Shown: in pieces, positions 1 through 11,926 of the stretch
Numbering within the stretch: position 1 is the stretch's first letter
How the letters are laid out: every line of letters starts with the position of its first letter
Source of the DNA: Takakia lepidozioides
Taxonomy: Eukaryota; Streptophyta; Takakiopsida; Takakiales; Takakiaceae
Reading direction: 5' to 3'
Length of the DNA stretch: 64,000 nucleotides
NCBI GenBank assembly: GCA_030704615.1
Contig: CM060734.1
Location: forward strand, 39,574,042-39,638,041
Notes under the pieces: model-generated
Database searches by the model: none
Told to the model about the DNA's origin: nothing
What the model saw: the letters and a program-made list of their open reading frames with translations, nothing else
Position numbers and translations under genes: made by a program

Positions 1-97
1 TACTGGATAGTAGGTGAAAGATCACATTTGAAGGGACTTGACCCTACATAGGATTGCACCTCTTCAGTGTAAAGGGATTTTAGTGCTTGGTAGCACT
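1..97. repeat. Direct repeat bracketing the copia cluster, left copy
   Basis: This stretch (TAGGTGAAAGATCACA near its start, AGTGCTTGGTA near its end) recurs in the same orientation at 6331-6415 with a few substitutions and one short gap. The two copies enclose both copia remnants. It could be LTR or target-flank sequence. Which of these is unclear, because the two copia bodies lie in opposite orientations. The left edge is cut by the window. Confidence 0.7.
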
Positions 98-104
98 TCT
101 TTAA

Positions 105-887
105 TTGAGATATTTACTTCTTTTCTCATCTCTCTCAAGCACGCTGGATAAATCTGACTTAGAGGCTGTAGTGTCCTCAGCCATGTTTGTTGCCATGAGA
201 TTGTATGATGACAATGAAGTTAGGCAGAAAACTTCCCTGAACTTGTTTCCAGTCTGTGACATGGGGGAGGACATCTTGGATGACCTCAAGGGTCTACCCA
301 CTCTTGGCACTAGACTGAAATTTAAACTCAGGGCAGGAAGCCTACCTCTGAACAGCAAACAAAAGCAGAGAGGAAAGGGAGAGTGCAATTGCTTGTTGTG
401 TGGGCAATCTGAAGACAATATTCATTTTTTGATACACTGTCCGGGGTTCTCTCACCAAAGAGACGCTCTCTTTAAATCTATTAAGGGAATTGTGCCTGTA
501 CCCCTGTTTACCAACTTTGAAAGTCTCGAGGCTGAGCCAAAAGCCCAGGCCCTCCCGAGGCCTAGTTTTTGGGCAAATCACACACAGCAGATTGATGCTT
601 GTGTGAAGGGATTTCTAGAGGATATCTGGAAAACCCGGATTAATTCTTTATATGGAGGTAAGTCTTACTACCAACGTCAGCCCCTGACAGAGGTAGGTTC
701 TGTCCCTTGTTCCCGCTCAAACTGGGCGCGGGGTCAATGGCCACAAGGCTACGGCAAACAACGTCTTATGAGTACAATCTCTCAAGCACACTCTTGTATA
801 ATCTCTATTATATCAGACATGCTACTAGAGCCAAGTTACTTAGATCTTTTAGAGTGTAAAAGAATGAGAGAGGAAAAACAGAAATGA
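105..887 (+). pseudogene. LINE-type reverse transcriptase C-terminal zinc-knuckle fragment
   Basis: An open frame of about 260 codons whose middle part reads like the C-terminal tail of a non-LTR retrotransposon reverse transcriptase. It has the pattern LKFKLRAGSLPLN followed by CLLCG, then HFLIHC, a C-x2-C-x8-H-x4-C knuckle of the kind found after the RT thumb. No RT catalytic motifs are present upstream inside the window, so only the element's 3' end is seen. The last third overlaps a dispersed short repeat at about 656-757. Treat it as a transposon remnant, not a host gene. The ORF boundaries are nominal. Confidence 0.6.
656..757 (-). repeat. Dispersed short repeat, family A
   Basis: Read on the minus strand, this 100-base stretch closely matches 32460-32564 on the plus strand. 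Shared blocks include TAGCCTTGTGGCCATTGACC, GCGCCCAGTTTGAGCGG and GTCAGGGGCTGACG. A shorter copy lies at 17761-17794. It looks like a SINE or the tail of a non-LTR element. No clear tRNA A/B box pair was recognised. Confidence 0.75.
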
Positions 888-3865
888 CTCAATTCAGAGC
901 AACTGACCTTAGGAATGTAACCAAATTTGATGGTATATATTTTTCATGTATAGAAACATCGAGTGAGGTTAATTATGAAAGCCGAAAACTTTTCATTGTG
1001 GTGGATGGAACGTTGGTAAGACCATTACTCCTCCACCAACTCTTGGAGGAACAGTTGCACATACACCAGCCACAAGTGCTGGCAGTAAAGTGAGTGGGAC
1101 GAGAAAGATGCTCTCACTCTCACACTAATAACAAATTGCCTTGAAAACAATCAAGTGTCTCATGTAAGCTATCTTGATACGTCAAAAGATATTTGGGATG
1201 AGTTGACCAAGTTGTTTGAATCACAGGATGCGTGATAAACTTGCCACACTAAAAATGAGGGAGAACGAGAGCATGACACAACATGTTTATGCTTTTCGAT
1301 CATTACTGGAACAATTGTCGGCGGCTGGATCACCTGTCAATGATGAAGATAGTGTGATATCTCTAATGAGGAGCATGCCTATAAGCTACATAAGCTTTTT
1401 GGTGGCTCTCAGAGGGCATCCCAACATTGCAGACCCTCATCACATAATTGCTGCAAGAAGAGACTCTTATGAAGAGTCTTGGTTCTTCGGCTGATTCAAC
1501 ATCAACACTGGTTAGGAAGTACACCTGCGAACCACAAGAACAGATATGGTTCATACACTTCGAAAGAAGGTAATGGACCAACTTCTCAAGCAGTGAAAGT
1601 GGGGAAAAAGAAGATGCGATGCTTCTTTTGCAAAAGCTTGGTCATATCCAAAAATATTGTCGTAAGCGACTTGCTACTGAAGCGGAAAAATAAGGGAATA
1701 CAACCAGTTCTTCATAATTTTTGTATGTTGCTACTCTCATATCTAAAATAGAAACTGACACTTCATGGTTGGTTGATACTGGTGCAACTGAGCACATGGC
1801 ATTTGATTCCAAATGCTTTGTCACATATACAAAATATTCCGCATAACAGTTTGTGTATCTCGGTGACAATTCAGCCCACGAAATAATGGGTAAAGGGAAC
1901 GGCTCAATTGTTCTACTTAATGGACAAATTCGAGAAGTACCTGATGTCCTTCACGTCCCAGTCCTGAGAAAAAAGTAAAACAGTTTGTTGCATCTAGAGG
2001 AGAACTTACAATTAAAGGAGGGAGTTGCTTATTGTCCAAAAATGGGCATTTACTTGCAACCTGCAAGATAGAAAGTGACTTGTACAAGCTAGGGATCTCG
2101 AAAATGCCAAGCGAGGTTCATGCTAATGTTGTAAGCTCAGACTCTGCCGCAAATATATGACGCCTTTGAAACCCTAGCAGCTCACACATTCCTATTGTGG
2201 GTTCGGTCCTCTTAGCGGCTAGGTCTACCCCAGGCCTGGTTGTAGTAGAAGATATTGTTGTAGGGGGAGAACATGAAGACTCTTCTTTAAAACGTCCAAT
2301 ACGACTATTAGTCGACCCTGCTGGTCTCCAACAGAACCCAGTGTCTCTCCCATCTGGGAGATAAAACAAAGAAAACCCCTTCACGGCTCATTGAAAGCAT
2401 CATGGAAGGGAAGACTGTTCCATCTAATTTATAGGGCCCACCCCCGAAAGGGGGCAGTAGCCACAAGGCGAAGTGGCTCTTAGTTATGCTGGCTTTGGCC
2501 GGAGTCTCCTCTCTCTCTGTTCCATCTAAAAAAAAGCCTAAAGCACTTCTAACCCGATCTTATTGATTAGATCCAGTCACATTGTTAGAAGCTCTAGCAT
2601 GAGCTGGAGCCAATGATTGAATGAATGCAATAGACATAGTTGAAGTCATTGAAAAAGAATCAAAATTGGAAATTGACAGCCTTGCCTCACAATCGAAAGG
2701 CAATTGGTTGCAAGTGGGTATTTAAAACCAAGCTCAAATCCGATGGTTCAGTCGCCAAGTACAACAAGATTAGTCGCAAAAGGCTATACTCAATAAGAGG
2801 GAGTTGACTATCAAGAAACTTTTTCTTTAGTCATGAAACTCACTTCTATAAGAGTACTATTAGCCTTTGCAGTATATCATGACCTTGATATTCAACAAAT
2901 AGACATCAAAACAGCCTTTCTGAATGGCCAACTTGATGAGGAAATTTATAGGGAGGTTCCCGAAGGACTTCCTCCAGTACAAAGAAGTCCAAGATTAGTG
3001 TGCAAGTTGAAAAAGACATTATGTGGTCTAAAGAGTCACCACGACAGTGGTATCAACGACTAGACTCCTTTCTGGTCTCGATTGGCCTTCACAATAGTGA
3101 ATCAGACTCGAATGTTTACACTAAGTCTGAAGGAAGGGGTTTAATAATCATTGTTGTCTATGTTGATGACTCAATACTGCTAAGTAATAATGCTGATGTG
3201 ATGGAAAACACAAAGAAACTTCTTTCAACAGAGTTTGAAATGTCAGACTTAGGGTCTCTTCATTTTTGTTTGGGAATGGAGATCCTTCATTACAAAGAAC
3301 TTGGGGTCTTGACAATCAATCAACAAAAATATGTTGAGGAAGTATTGCACAAATACAAAATGGACTTGTGTAATCCTGCTATTACACCAATGGAACCCGA
3401 GCTAAAATTGAGCAAAGGTGATTCACCGCAAACTGCAGAAGAAAAGGAAAAAAATGGTGAACATACCTTACCAAAGTGCTGTTGGCAACCTAATGCATGC
3501 AATGGTCAACACTCGATTTGCATTTGCTGTAAGTTCTATAGCTCAGTATTATCAAACCCTGGAGAAAAGCATTGGCTCCCTGTCATAAGAATTCTAAGAT
3601 ATTTGAAGGGAACAAGTGAGAAAGGACTTGTCTTTCGACGCTCAAGTTAGCCACTGGTCTTGCACGGTTATTCCGATGCAGATTGGGCAGGAGATGTGGA
3701 TACATGAAGGTCTACATCGGGCATCTATCTTCTTGCTAATGGGGTCATCAGTTGGGCAAGTAGAAAACAGAAGGCAATGGCTTTGTCTAGTACAGAATCA
3801 GAATACATGGCATTGTCTCGAGCTTCTAGCAAGTTTGGGTCATAAACAAGACATGCTGACGCGAT
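884..3865 (+). mobile_element. Degenerate Ty1/copia retrotransposon, copy 1
   Basis: Copia parts appear in the expected order on the plus strand, broken by stops and frameshifts. Gag lies at about 900-1500 (KMRENESMTQHVYAFRSLLE). A CCHC knuckle follows at about 1615-1665 (CFFCK, then GHIQKYC in a shifted frame). The aspartic protease is near 1765-1800 (WLVDTGATEHM). A pre-integrase piece is near 1980-2130. Reverse transcriptase spans about 2650-3300, with the YVDD box near 3158-3170. RNase H is at about 3600-3850 (SSTESEYMA). Most of the integrase is missing between about 2130 and 2640, where unrelated sequence including a short repeat sits. The element is plainly dead. Confidence 0.85.
2430..2520 (+). 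repeat. Dispersed short repeat, family B
   Basis: Contains GGCCCACCCCCGAAAGGGGG, then CAGTAGCCACAAGG and GCTGGCTTTGGC, ending in a CT run. A similar unit occurs at 35334-35416 and a looser one around 8376-8470. It sits where the integrase of copia copy 1 should be, so it probably arrived as an insertion. Its class (SINE or MITE) cannot be fixed by eye. Confidence 0.55.
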
Positions 3866-4009
3866 TATCTATGGATCTAGAGAATCCTCCCATCCATAGA
3901 AGACACATAAGGCCTGTGCTTCACCCTCCGTGCTTACTTACACAAGTCCAAAGAGGCACACCTCATGTGAACGGGTTTGTTAACCACTTAACAACCTCTA
4001 CTTGAGACT

Positions 4010-6320
4010 ATTCAAGTTTAAGAATCTCTTCATATCTTAGAGTACTTCAAACTAAGTTAACTTATCCTTAACTTACTATATTTAACACTCCCACTAAGTT
4101 GGGATGAGTTGACTTATTCTAACTTATACTCACACTCCCATTAAGTTGGGATAAGTGAAGCTGAGTCAAGTACTCTAGCCACAACACCGGAGTTGTGAGT
4201 ACAAAATTCATGTGTATCTCGAGGTAGACTTTTGGTTAAACAATTAGCAACTATATCGACTGTAGAGCAATATTGGAGCTTGATTTCACCGGTAGCAACT
4301 TTATAACGTACGAAGTGATACTCAAGTTCAATGTGTTTGGAGCGTGAGTGAAACTTAGGATTTTTGGTGAGGGCGATCTAGCACTGCGATTGTCACAGTG
4401 AAAAACGCTACCAGTTGCTCTTCTCCCAAATCAGACAACAGACGACGTAACCAGACTGCTTCTTTAGCCGACGCCATGTACTCGGCTTCTGTGGAAGAGA
4501 GAGCAATAGCAGTCTGGTGCTTGCCGGTCCAACTTACAGCTAAGTTAGAAGAAAAACATACCCTGATGTAGATTTCTTGCTGTCAGGATCAGCCGAGTCT
4601 GCATCTGCATAACCATGACAAACCGACTTGGATGTGGAAGGAGAAGGGATGTTAGGGTGCCCTATGTTATAAATGAGTCCGTGATTGGAAGTTCCTTTGA
4701 GATAGCGGAGAATTCGCTTCTGGCCACGTGCACACCATTGCATACATTAAACTCCCAACACTCGATTGATAGGGAATCTCAGTCATCTTGCGCCTCTGTT
4801 CTTCAGTACTTGGTGATTGGTCTTTAGTTAGTTTGAAGCCAGTTTCAAGAGGAGTTCCTCCATGCCAAAAGTTTAAGTACATCGTTTATGTACTTAGACT
4901 GATTTAATTCAACAGTACGTAGCTGACGGTTCCTTTTAATTTGAATACCAAGACAATATTCGATTTCTCCCATGTCTGTAGTAAATAGGTGTCAATTCGA
5001 GCATACCATGCGCTTGGACTCTGTTTTAAGCCTTACAAGCTTTTATGGAGTTTACATCCCAGGTTAGCCTTGCCTGTTTGAACAAAACCCTCGGGCTGGA
5101 TCTCATGTAGATGTCTTCCTCAATTCCACCGTTAAGGAATGCTGTTTTTACGTCCATCTGATGGGCTAAAAGGACTCGAATTGAAGTGAGTTTCACTACT
5201 GGTGAGAAGGTTTCATTATAGTCTATACCTGGAACCTGGGAGTAGCCTTTGGCTAGTAAGCGTGCCTTGTATTTATCAACCTGTCCATTGGCTTTATGTT
5301 TGATTCGAAAAATCCATCTACAACCAATAGCAATTCTTCCAGGAGGCAACTTGGTTAAGGTCCAGGTTTTATTCTTCATTAGTGAATTATATTCTTCTTG
5401 GACTGCATCATGCCATTGATTGGCATCTTCACTTTCCATGGCCGCTTTAAGGGTTTTTGGAAATACCTGAGATGTCTAAGCCGCTGCAAGTACTTCAGTG
5501 TAACTTACAGAGTCCTGGAATCTTTGAGACGAATTCCATGTTCGGGAAGAACGTCGAACTGGAGCAATAGTAGCATCGCCAACATTTAACTCGTCAGCCT
5601 CATCCATAGTGTCAAACTCACCATTGTCAAGATCTTGGGGAAGAATAATTGCTTCGCAGTCAGTATTTTGAACAGGAGTAACTGGTACAACTCGATAATT
5701 GATTGGTGGAGGAGGGACGGCATGAATTAAAGGTGGAATATTGATTGGAGGTAACACAGGAGGAGGTGCTGGTGGAACTGGTGCTATAATGGAAGAATCT
5801 GTAGAAGGCTGGATTAAGTGCCAAATAGACTCTGTCCTCAGTGTCCTCACTCTCTTCACTATCCTCGAGTTTTTGGTAATATAAAATCTAAATTTGCTCC
5901 CGCAGATTTAGCTGATTTGGAATCCTCATTAAAGATGACGTCTCTGCTAATAACAATACTCTTAGTAGAGAGATTATATAAGCGATAAGCTTTAACAGTT
6001 CACTGTAACCAACTAAAATACAATGGAAGCTTTTTAGATCGAGTTTTTGACGTTTCTCTTTTGGTATGTGGACATACGCATCGCAGCCAAATATTCGTAA
6101 ATGGGAGATAGAGGGTTTTATCCTTGACCAGACTTCGTCTAGAGTGATAATACTGTCCAAAGCCCTAGTAGGTACTCGGTTTTGAATATAAGAGGCTGTA
6201 TATATAGCTTCAGCCCAAAAGTGGTCACATGGACCGTAGCTCTTGGAGTTTGTTGTTTTACCTCTAGTTTGTCTAACCCTAATCAGAGGGAGTGTAACTA
6301 ATGACAGATCAGGGTTATAG
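4010..6320 (-). mobile_element. Degenerate Ty1/copia retrotransposon, copy 2
   Basis: On the minus strand, in order: the integrase C-terminal part at about 6280-5880 (SHLRIFGCDAYVHIPKEKR, then LVGYSE), a linker, reverse transcriptase at about 5440-5030 (TWTLTKLPPGRIAIGCRW, KARLLAKGYSQVPGIDY, DVKTAFLNG), and RNase H at about 4740-4180 (RILRYLKGTSNHGL, HGYADAD, SSTEAEYMASAKE, then YHFVRYKVATGEIKL). Frameshifts and stops break the frame. Gag, protease and the first part of integrase are missing. Its linker and RT sequence differ from copy 1, so it looks like a different copia lineage. CTCCCACTAAGTTGGGAT at about 4090 recurs near 4135, close to the 3' end. Confidence 0.85.
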
Positions 6321-6330
6321 CCTAGAGTAT

Positions 6331-6415
6331 CTTATTGGATAATAGGTGAAAGATCACACTTGAAAGGACATGACTCTACACCTCTTCAGTGTGAAGGGAT
6401 TTAAGTGCTTGGTAT
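6331..6415. repeat. Direct repeat bracketing the copia cluster, right copy
   Basis: Near-copy of 1-97 in the same orientation (shared TAGGTGAAAGATCACA, CACCTCTTCAGTGT and AGTGCTTGGTA). It lies immediately outside the 5' end of copia copy 2. Confidence 0.7.
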
Positions 6416-7315
6416 CTGACTTCAACACACAAAACCCCAATGCATTTGTTAACGTGAGGAATTAACAATTTGCAGATAGTGATCTCCCGCCAAACATCTT
6501 TACCATTCAACTCACCCCCACGCAATTGAAGACGACTTCTTCACATAAACTTTGCCATAAAATCTTTAACTTTTGGGATGACAGCATAGATGCTTGAATT
6601 ATAGGGGGGTTTCCGGATAGAGTATCCAGAACCTCATAAATATGCTACGTTCACAATGATACTGAACTCCACATAACTTATAGTGAAGTAAACTCCCAAG
6701 TACCTCTTACAAAGTGCATAAAGAATTCTGTATAACTACTCTACACCAGCCAACATATCCACCAACCGTGACAGCATAATCACCAGATTTGCGTTCAATG
6801 CTTGTTAAGAACCTCCTCAGATGCCATGTTGACCATGATATTTAAACATCGCAGAGTGAAATACACCGTTGACCCAACTTCCGAAACTTCCGAATGCAAA
6901 GAAAGCTCACATATCCGTCGCAGTCGCAGTGTCACCCGTCACAACATCACCCGTTACCCAATTTATGTCACTGATGCAGAAATAATTCCGTCACAGCGGC
7001 AGCCTCATCAACCCCACGTCGAAAATATGAGTTCAGTGAGTGACCAATAATTCCTTATAAATGTTGTGAAGAGGCCCACATATCACTCGTCCACCAACCC
7101 CATAACAGAGTTCATTGACGAACAGCTTTAGTTCACTTGGAAGAAGTTCTTACAACTCTCTCCTAGTGCTCAAGGGCTGGTCTAAAGTCTAAAGTGGACA
7201 CAAGTTCCAAAATCGAATGCCTGTGGGTGTCTCTCAAGCATACATGTTTTGGCCTCCAAAACTGTGAAACCCAGCTACTGAATCAGAAACGCAGCGATAA
7301 CCGTGCATTACCGCA
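6416..7315. other. No gene recognised
   Basis: About 900 bases with only short open frames, none resembling a known protein. No repeat was recognised here beyond the adjoining copia flank. Confidence 0.5.
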
Positions 7316-7671
7316 TTACCGTTGCTTTCCTTCTGCACAATGCACCAATACTGGCCGATCCAACTCCATGCACTGCTTAATCATCAAGACAGTACTAGGG
7401 AAAATTCCTAACATCTGCTCCTGCTCCTCCTCGTCACCTACATTGTAGATTGGGAAGCGCTGGAAAACGACGACATCCTCGAGGAGGGCGCTCTTGGGCA
7501 CCTCTCCTCCGTGATGTTCAATACACTCCCAAAGTCATGCACTTCGGGCGCAATGGCGGCGATCCAACATAGAGCATGGGAAGAATTCGCGAGGAAGGCA
7601 TCACAAGAACAAACACTGGGAGACGAAACTAACCGAGCAGCGGTAAGCCCTTCAACAATACTCGCAACCAA
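7316..7671 (-). pseudogene. Dual-specificity protein phosphatase fragment, frameshifted
   Basis: Two overlapping minus-strand frames together read like a dual-specificity (DSP-type) phosphatase. The first (about 7610-7510) has IAAIAPEVHDFGSVLNITEE, like the beta strand that precedes the general-acid region. The second (about 7505-7320) has VVFQRFPIYNVGDEEE and then PVLVHCAEGKQR, an intact HC-x5-R phosphate-binding loop. The frame changes by one base near 7502 with no splice signals to explain it. After the loop the frame stops, although a GT (CAACG|GTAATG) could be a splice donor. The fragment lacks a start codon, the sequence after the P-loop and other exons I can find. A decayed gene copy is the most likely explanation. 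A real exon with a sequencing indel is the alternative. Confidence 0.55.
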
Positions 7672-7689
7672 ATCTAAAGCAACGATCCG

Positions 7690-8770
7690 TGTATAGTTCT
7701 TCTAACCCTAGAACCTTCGCCAACACTTACGAGAGAGCAACCCATCGTATATATACTATTAGTAAGTCGTTTCTTTTTCTTTTTCTCTTTCTTTTACTTC
7801 TTCTTTGTAGGTGGGGAAGGAGGACGACCCTGGAAAACTTGGGTTCTAAGCCATCCCAATTGGTCATCTGGGTTGTCTCCGTCCTTGTTCTGTTTGATGT
7901 GTGAACGTTTAGGCTACATGTTGTCAAGATTCTTAACGCTTCTGACGGACCTAAAAAGGGTGCGTTCAAAAGAGATTTGGCACTGGAATGACAACATCTT
8001 CATTGTTGCTGGGGCTTGGGCAGCACTAGATGAGACCGTTTTTGCTGAGCCAGTGACTCGAGGCAATTATGGTGGGTCAGTGATTGCAAAGAATGAGCAT
8101 TGGAATTTCCGAGGGACTCTGCGGGGTAAGCATCTTAAAGTTAGAGTTGCTGGTCAGTAGAACCAGACCGCTTTGAGACCGTGTCTGGGTGGCAACTGCG
8201 GTGGGTCAGTGATGGCCACCATCATTGCTTCAAGTCAGTGGGTTACACAGTAAATTCATTCAGTGACTGGCCAATCTCACCAGAAGTAGCTTTTGCCTGT
8301 AACTCAGTTCCTGTATGCTCAGCTACAAAAAGGGGGATGGATCCTAGAGTCCTTCGTTTTGGCTGTGAGACAGTGCCCACCCTCCCAACTGAAGGCAGTG
8401 GCCCCTCTCTCGGGTGAAGTGGCGCAATTAATTTGACCCACAATTTGTGCTGGCTTTGGCAGAAGTCAAAATTTAATGCATGTTTTTAGAGTTCACATTG
8501 TATCAGGGAGTGAGCCAATGACTCTTTGCCAATCTCCTTGTCAAGTGCCCTTGAGGAGCCTTCGGGCTGGTTTTCAGGTTAAGTGGAAAGCCTTTGGATG
8601 AGCACGGTCCTTCATCTTCCTAGCACCAAATGTCAAGAAAAACCGGATTACTTGGCTCTACTTGCCGGATTTGATGAATTGCACATCAGCTTATAGAAGA
8701 TTCAAGTAGTCTGCCTAGGTGTGCTGGAAAGACCCCACAATGCATAATGCAGGCGAACAATGTGCCTGTC
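7690..8770. other. No gene recognised; short internal similarity
   Basis: Open frames here are short and unrecognised. GGTGGGTCAGTGAT occurs twice (about 8070 and 8200) in similar surroundings, suggesting a small internal duplication. Bases 8376-8470 loosely match repeat family B. A pyrimidine-rich run (TTTCTTTTTC) is at about 7768-7800. Confidence 0.4.
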
Positions 8771-8773
8771 ACT

Positions 8774-11700
8774 TCATGGCCGAGCCAGATTGGGTAACTC
8801 AGTAGAATTGGGCAGAGGCGTAGACGAAGACTTTCTTGCTGCTCGATTCCATCTTATAGCAACCATGAGAGCATCCCCTTGTGGACCAAGGCCCCTTCGT
8901 CCCACCAGCTTCACCCTAAATTTCTGGCACAAATAGTAAAACCTACCCTGGTCTCCTCCTTTTACTTCCCTCAACTCGAATGCTTGTTGCCGGGTTATGG
9001 TGGTGTACAGATGCAAGCGCTGATCCACTGTGGCGCTTCCAACATTCTTCTTAGCTGTTGGTCCATACACCAGCCTCACCAGAGCTAATGAAAGTGGATC
9101 GTTAGTCTGATGGTCAAAAATAATGGAAAAGCTCCCAAACTCAAGGTCAGGCTCCTTGAAGAGATCTGCTAATGTGGCTGCGTATGATTGCACATCTTTG
9201 GGAATGGCTCGCTCTGCTTTAGGCGCCACTATTCTAGCTGCTGTAGCTGCTGCTATGTTGCTAGCCTCTCGTAGGCCACTTAGAAATGCACCATGCATGC
9301 TTGCTGGATACCGGCGACTGGTGGCCTCACCAGCAAAGAAGAGGTGGCCATCTCCAACACTCTCCGCTAATATATCATAATCATCCCCAGATGCACCTAC
9401 TGCCACATTCGAGTAAGAGCCATAACACAGGTAATCACTGCCCCACCGTGTACACACTGTCTGGACTGGATTTGGCACTTGAATCCCTCTAGGCTCATAT
9501 ATGCCTACAAACCCCAACAGATCCCCCCAGAATATGAAACTGACTTGAAAATTCAACATGGCCTTCAAGTCTCACTTCAAATGCAAACATAAACTAAGAA
9601 ACAGGATTAAAGGTAAAGGACACGCAAGTGTAAGTTCGCCAGCAAAGACTGAGGACATTCCATTAGTACCCAAGGAAGAGCCAAGCGTTCACGGTGCTGC
9701 TATGCAGAAAGATGATTAAGAGCACCAAAAATGATGTACATTTCTATACCCCTTGCATGAACAAGAAGGGTAATACAAGTTTCCTTACAACATGAAGCTC
9801 ACAACATTCCGAGCAGATAATTCCAAAATAATAATCGCAATTCAACATTGTTGGTAGGTACCTCTGAGAATGCTCATGACACGAGTCACAGCTTCCAGGG
9901 GAGGCTTGCTTTCAAACTCAATGGCTGCCTCTCCAGCCACCAGGGCTAGTAGCAGAGGCCCCCCGGAAACAGCAGCATAGCTGTAGAATAGAAAATACTC
10001 GCCTCGTTTGCTGGGATGCTCTGCAAGATGCCCAAAGGTGTCGAGTTCAGGGCCCCAGAAGACTTCCTGGAAGAGCATTACCACCTTGTTCAACAAACCA
10101 AACCCAAGCCTATCAATAGCATCCAGCTTGCGTTGTGGTAGCTCCGGTTCAAACTTAACCGTCCGCTTCTTCAATACCCCGAGTGGCACCGTACAGAGTG
10201 CCACATCACCTTCAAACACCTGCTCTCCTGCTGTCACTTGCACACTTCCGCCTCCGTACCTTATGGTCTGTACAGTCTTGCCATAGAAAATAGGTACATC
10301 CTCCGCCAAGGCACCAATAAGTTGCACATTGCCCCCGGGAAGAAAGCAGTGATCACCCCCCATTTCATAGGGGTCATCCTGGTCCCAAAACGCCAGTGAT
10401 AAATTAGTCAGCAACCCTGCATTTGCATACTCTAAATTGGCCAAATGCCAATCATACAACTGCCTCTCTTGAGGTGTCCCTCCTACCCCGTGACCTTGCC
10501 GTAACTCCTCCATTGCCGTGCCTAATGAAATGTCATTAGCAACCTGATCCATGCCTTCTCGCAACTTGCTAGCCTTGTCCAGCAATTTGTTAAATTGTGA
10601 CTCCACCTTGGTATCCACATCATCTCTCACAGATTGCCCGTCAGGCTCATAAAGTGGGCACTTTTCGCGGATCTTGTGGAGTGGTAAGCCCAACTGTCTT
10701 GCTAGCACCCCCAGAGGATTTCCATGAATCCCAGTTATCACACTCCCCCCTAGATCAGCAGCAGCTGTAAGGTTCTCCCCCTCCATCTTCTTGGTGTACA
10801 CCCTACCCCCCGGCCGTTGCCTTCCTTCCACCACAACCACTTTGTGGCCAAATGCTAACAGCTGCCGGGCAGCAGCCAAGCCTGCTAGCCCTGCACCTAT
10901 AATGATCACCACTGCCTTGTCAGGTTCAGCCGGTATTGCAGACTTGATAGCAGGGGCAACCCCAAAGTTAATGTACCCATGCGCAAGAAGGAATTTGTAG
11001 GCCGCTGCAACCAGGCTCTTGTACTGGCTTCGGATGGTCTCCATCACTGTCTCCTGATCCAACCATGCATTCACATTCTCTCTCCACCTGGCTAAAATAT
11101 GATTGCGCACCACAATATAGTTTGCTTCCTCCACACCACCCACTGTGGAGACCACACCTGCCTCCATCTCTTCCTCCATCAGCGACTCCCTTGGAAATCC
11201 TATAGATGCGGCAATCATGGCCTCCACATTCACCTCTTTCTCCTCACTTGCCGGCTTCCTCTTGCGGCCCTTGGCTGGTGAAGGCCCTAATTGTTGCTCA
11301 ATCATTGCATCCAAGGCTGTTTCATCATAGGTTGCACGTACCTTCTGCCGCACTGCTCGTATACCTCTGCCTCCTCCTCCTAGTTCTATCACCTCCTCTA
11401 TGGGGTCCAAGCTCTCCCCACGTCTTCTTTTCCTCTTCTCCTCCATAGGTATGCCCTCTTGTCCACCGGAAGCACTAGGAAGGCCCCCCCCAGGTTGCTC
11501 AGCCACCGTCATGCTTCCATTGTGCTTGATAGCTCCTTGTGTTGTGAAGTTCGGGCTCAAAGGCGCCCTACCTACATCACCCTCTACACTGGTGCCATTG
11601 CTCTCAATCTGTAAGCTCCGTTCATCTCCTGTCCTCTCTTTCCAGCTTGCTGCTAGCCCTAACCCAGGGCCTTCTCCAGTCAAAAACCCTAAATCTGCAA

Positions 11701-11836
11701 TAGGAGCAAATTGGGTCACATCCCTTGTCAACCCCTCCACCAGTCCATAATTTGACAGATCGAGTTCTATATCCTGTCCCATTGTGTGTGGTAGGGAGGA
11801 ACCCTCTTCGTTCACCCTTGCTCTTTCTTCCTCCAT
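8774..11836 (-). CDS. LDL1: LSD1-like histone demethylase (SWIRM plus amine oxidase)
   Basis: Flavin-dependent lysine-specific histone demethylase homologue of the plant LDL1 type, acting in the nucleus on methylated H3K4 by family knowledge. Exons are 11836-9862 and 9504-8774. The junction (AGAG|GTACCT donor, TTTGTAG|G acceptor) closes in phase and gives about 901 aa. A basic run (KRKRRR) lies near residue 133. A SWIRM domain spans about 202-295 (NYIVVRNHILARWRENV; HGYINFGVAPAI). The FAD-binding GAGLAG is near 314, followed by RPGGRV. The flavin-contacting lysine sits in GFGLLNKVVMLF. The C-terminal FAD motif is GDGHLFFAGEAT. No tower-domain insertion is seen, as in plant homologues. The frame extends upstream of 11836 but without an ATG, so the first ATG was taken. 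The C-terminal 150 residues are less conserved. FLD and the other LDL paralogues are the alternatives. Confidence 0.92.
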
Positions 11837-11926
11837 TGAACTCAATTGCTTTTCAGTCTCCTCATCCTCCCATGTAGAATCTCTCGTATCCTCCTCGCCA
11901 GAGCAAACACGCGGTGTGGTAATCAC

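Noticed and set aside
7768-7805. Pyrimidine-rich tract ending TTTGTAG, like a splice acceptor
   Set aside because: The frame after it ends soon and shows no known protein; probably low-complexity sequence.
11400-11750. Plus-strand open frames opposite the LDL1-like first exon
   Set aside because: They are antisense shadows of the SWIRM/oxidase frame and show no family similarity.
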